Source of the DNA: Typhlomys cinereus | Lineage: Eukaryota; Chordata; Mammalia; Rodentia; Platacanthomyidae | Direction: 5' to 3' | NCBI GenBank assembly: GCA_023101885.1 | Contig: JALPQD010000395.1 | Span: 1,870,001-1,934,000, forward strand | DNA length: 64,000 nucleotides | In this document: positions 45,935 through 64,000 of the stretch, piece after piece | Layout of the letters: every line of letters starts with the position of its first letter | How positions within the stretch are numbered: position 1 is the first letter of the stretch | Program-made: the position numbers and the translations under genes | The notes under the pieces: model-generated | Told to the model about the DNA's origin: nothing | Databases searched by the model: none | The model's input: only the letters and a program-made list of their open reading frames with translations

Positions 45935-47164
45935 GGGACACGGACACAGATGTTTATTTGGCATTGTGAACATAACCACGCAAAGACTACTTCAGGATGG
46001 TGCAATGCGCGGCTGAGGGCTTTGCAGAGACGCTATCCATAGATGGTGGTCGCTCTCCATAGATGGTGGAGCACAAGGCCCGGCAGCAGCTGTCTGCGGG
46101 TCCGTGTACCAGTGCCTCAGCGGGCAGTAGGCCTGGAGGAGGCCTCTGTTCTGGAAGGTTCTTTCATCGGCTCCTGCAGAAGCTGGAGGCTTGTTCTCTG
46201 GGCCTTGCACCCGTCTCGGCTTGGAACACCTCGCTCCGGCCATTCTGCCCAGAGTCTTCGGACATCACCAAGCACAGCTCGGTTTGGGGGACTCAACAGG
46301 TCCGTGGCCTCTCAGTGGTCTTGCTGGACACTCTGAGGACCTGCCTGTGTGAGTGGCCCCACGGCACATCACCCCAGAGTGGGGCCCTCCACACAAGACT
46401 AAAGCAGGACTGCCACGGGGTCCCCAGAAGCTGTGCGAGCGGCAGAGGCCAGTGCGCCTGGGGCGTTTCTCTCACCTCCTGGCTCCTGGACTCAGCAAGC
46501 GCGTCACAGGACATGGGACAGTGCAACAGGGGACCCCAGAAGCCCCGCCCGCAGAAGCCACCTCTCCCTGTCCAAGCACAAGAGCCCACATGTGCAGTCA
46601 GTGGGAGGATCTGGGCAGCCTGGGCCTGTAGGAGCCGCCTGCTGACCGCCTGGCTGTGCAGAGGCTGCTGCACGGGGCGATGCTCAGCCCACACAGGACG
46701 GCGCTCAGCCTGCGCGCCCGCACTTCCCTCCCAGCACGGCCATCTCCTGAGTCCCCCAGGCCAAGTACAGTCCTTGAGCAGTGGGGGACTCTCCCAGCCC
46801 TCGGTCCCGTATGTCGCCTTGCCAAGGGGTCCACAGGCTCCAGGGACAAAAGCTGGGCCTGAGGCAAGATAGCGGGCTGGGGGGGGCACAGCGACAACAG
46901 GACACAGACCCCAATCAATCATCAGGTGCTACAGGGCGAGCACGAGTCTGAAGAGGATGTATTTCCCAGCGCGGCGCTGGTGATGGGCGGACCGGCCACT
47001 CGGCGCTGTGCCCAGTGGCTCCTACCACACAGCTCCAGGCCACAGACACGCCCTCAGGGAAGGGACAGACAGGAGCCTGCAGGGACAGTGCACTCAGCAG
47101 GATGGTCTTAGAGGACAAGGGGCTGTCTGCAAAGAGGCGGGCGGCCTCACACTCGCCCTGGCCG
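45935..47164 (-). other. USP20: USP20 3' UTR
   Basis: About 1.2 kb of unique, GC-rich sequence runs from the stop to the AATAAA at 45958-45953. No SINE was seen. It contains a ccatagatggtgg direct repeat near 46036-46066. Its antisense strand is open over long stretches because of its composition. Confidence 0.75.
45953..45958 (-). promoter_or_regulatory. Poly(A) signal AATAAA of USP20
   Basis: On the minus strand AATAAA is followed within 20 nt by ctgtgtccgtgtcc, a GU-rich element, so cleavage is expected near 45930-45940. Confidence 0.75.
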
Positions 47165-63610
<16,446 letters not shown>

Positions 63611-64000
63611 CTGGAGAGAGACAGGCAAGAGTAGACAGAGACCCGCCAAAGACGGAATCAGTGCAGCGACTCTACCTCTGTCCCAAGGCTCGTTGAGTGA
63701 CCCACTGCTCCCGACAAGACCCATAATGACTGAGGGTCTATCCCCTGCGAGAGAACACAGGCCTGGGCTCCAGAGGCAGAGGGGTCGCTACAGACAGCGT
63801 CCCGTGCTGCAAGGAGACCTGCGCCTGTGCTGTCCAGCTGCAAGAAGGCAGCTGTGCAGCGGGGGTCTGGCTACCGAAGACCCAGAGCCTGTCGCACCAC
63901 CTAAAGGACCGGGTGGGAGGGTGCTGGCCACACTGGGGCATTCGGTAGGTGCACAGAGGCATAGCTGGGGACCAACATCAACCAAAGCCTGAGGTAGGTC
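63611..64000 (-). other. USP20 intron at the right edge
   Basis: The upstream coding sequence (ending ...WACLQ) was looked for here and not found, so the first USP20 exons lie outside the window. Confidence 0.6.

Noticed and set aside
44975..45979. 334-codon minus-strand reading frame between the two genes
   Set aside because: It overlaps a B3 SINE and the USP20 poly(A) signal, and shows no homology I recognise. High GC content explains its length.
46063..46872. 269-codon plus-strand reading frame
   Set aside because: It is antisense to the USP20 3' UTR, GC-rich, and without known motifs.
63611..64000. First USP20 coding exon
   Set aside because: No match to the expected N-terminal zinc-finger residues (ending WACLQ) on the minus strand in this stretch.

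Overview
The window is vertebrate nuclear DNA from a rodent. It is intron-rich, with GT-AG exons and many B1, B2/B3, ID and B4/RSINE1-type short interspersed repeats. Twelve or so copies of a tRNA-headed, B2-like SINE do not match the mouse or rat B2 consensus as I remember it. That points to a rodent other than mouse or rat, but I cannot name the species from sequence alone.

Two protein-coding genes converge tail to tail. On the + strand, 12525-36782 holds the last two thirds of FNBP1 (formin-binding protein 1, FBP17): the end of the F-BAR domain, a proline-rich alternative exon, a 15-nt microexon, the HR1/REM-1 domain and the SH3 domain. The 5' exons lie to the left of the window, and positions 1-12524 are intron. 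FNBP1 has two possible C-termini. In one the SH3 exon reads through to a stop at 36780-36782 (ending KGAKTYI). In the other a weak donor at 36763 splices to a terminal exon at 41025 that adds only D-S-stop. Poly(A) signals near 40277 and 43539 suit the two forms.

On the - strand, 63610 down to 47165 holds 21 consecutive exons of USP20 (VDU2, a ubiquitin-specific protease). They encode about residue 46 to the stop, 869 codons, which with the 45 missing N-terminal residues equals the expected 914-residue protein. Its 3' UTR ends near 45935. The first coding exons lie to the right of the window. About 2.4 kb of intergenic DNA separates the two 3' ends and carries a strong G-quadruplex-like block.

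The remaining sequence is introns and UTRs with SINEs, microsatellites and several minisatellites: a 31-bp array at 7.4 kb, a 16-bp array at 56.4-56.9 kb, and purine or pyrimidine tracts at 18.5 and 29.3 kb. FNBP1 acts in membrane curvature, endocytosis and actin nucleation. USP20 removes ubiquitin from signalling and metabolic proteins. I see no functional link between them beyond adjacency, which agrees with the USP20-FNBP1 order on human 9q34. I found no CRISPR array, operon or novel multi-gene system. The most interesting signals concern regulated splicing and 3'-end choice in FNBP1.
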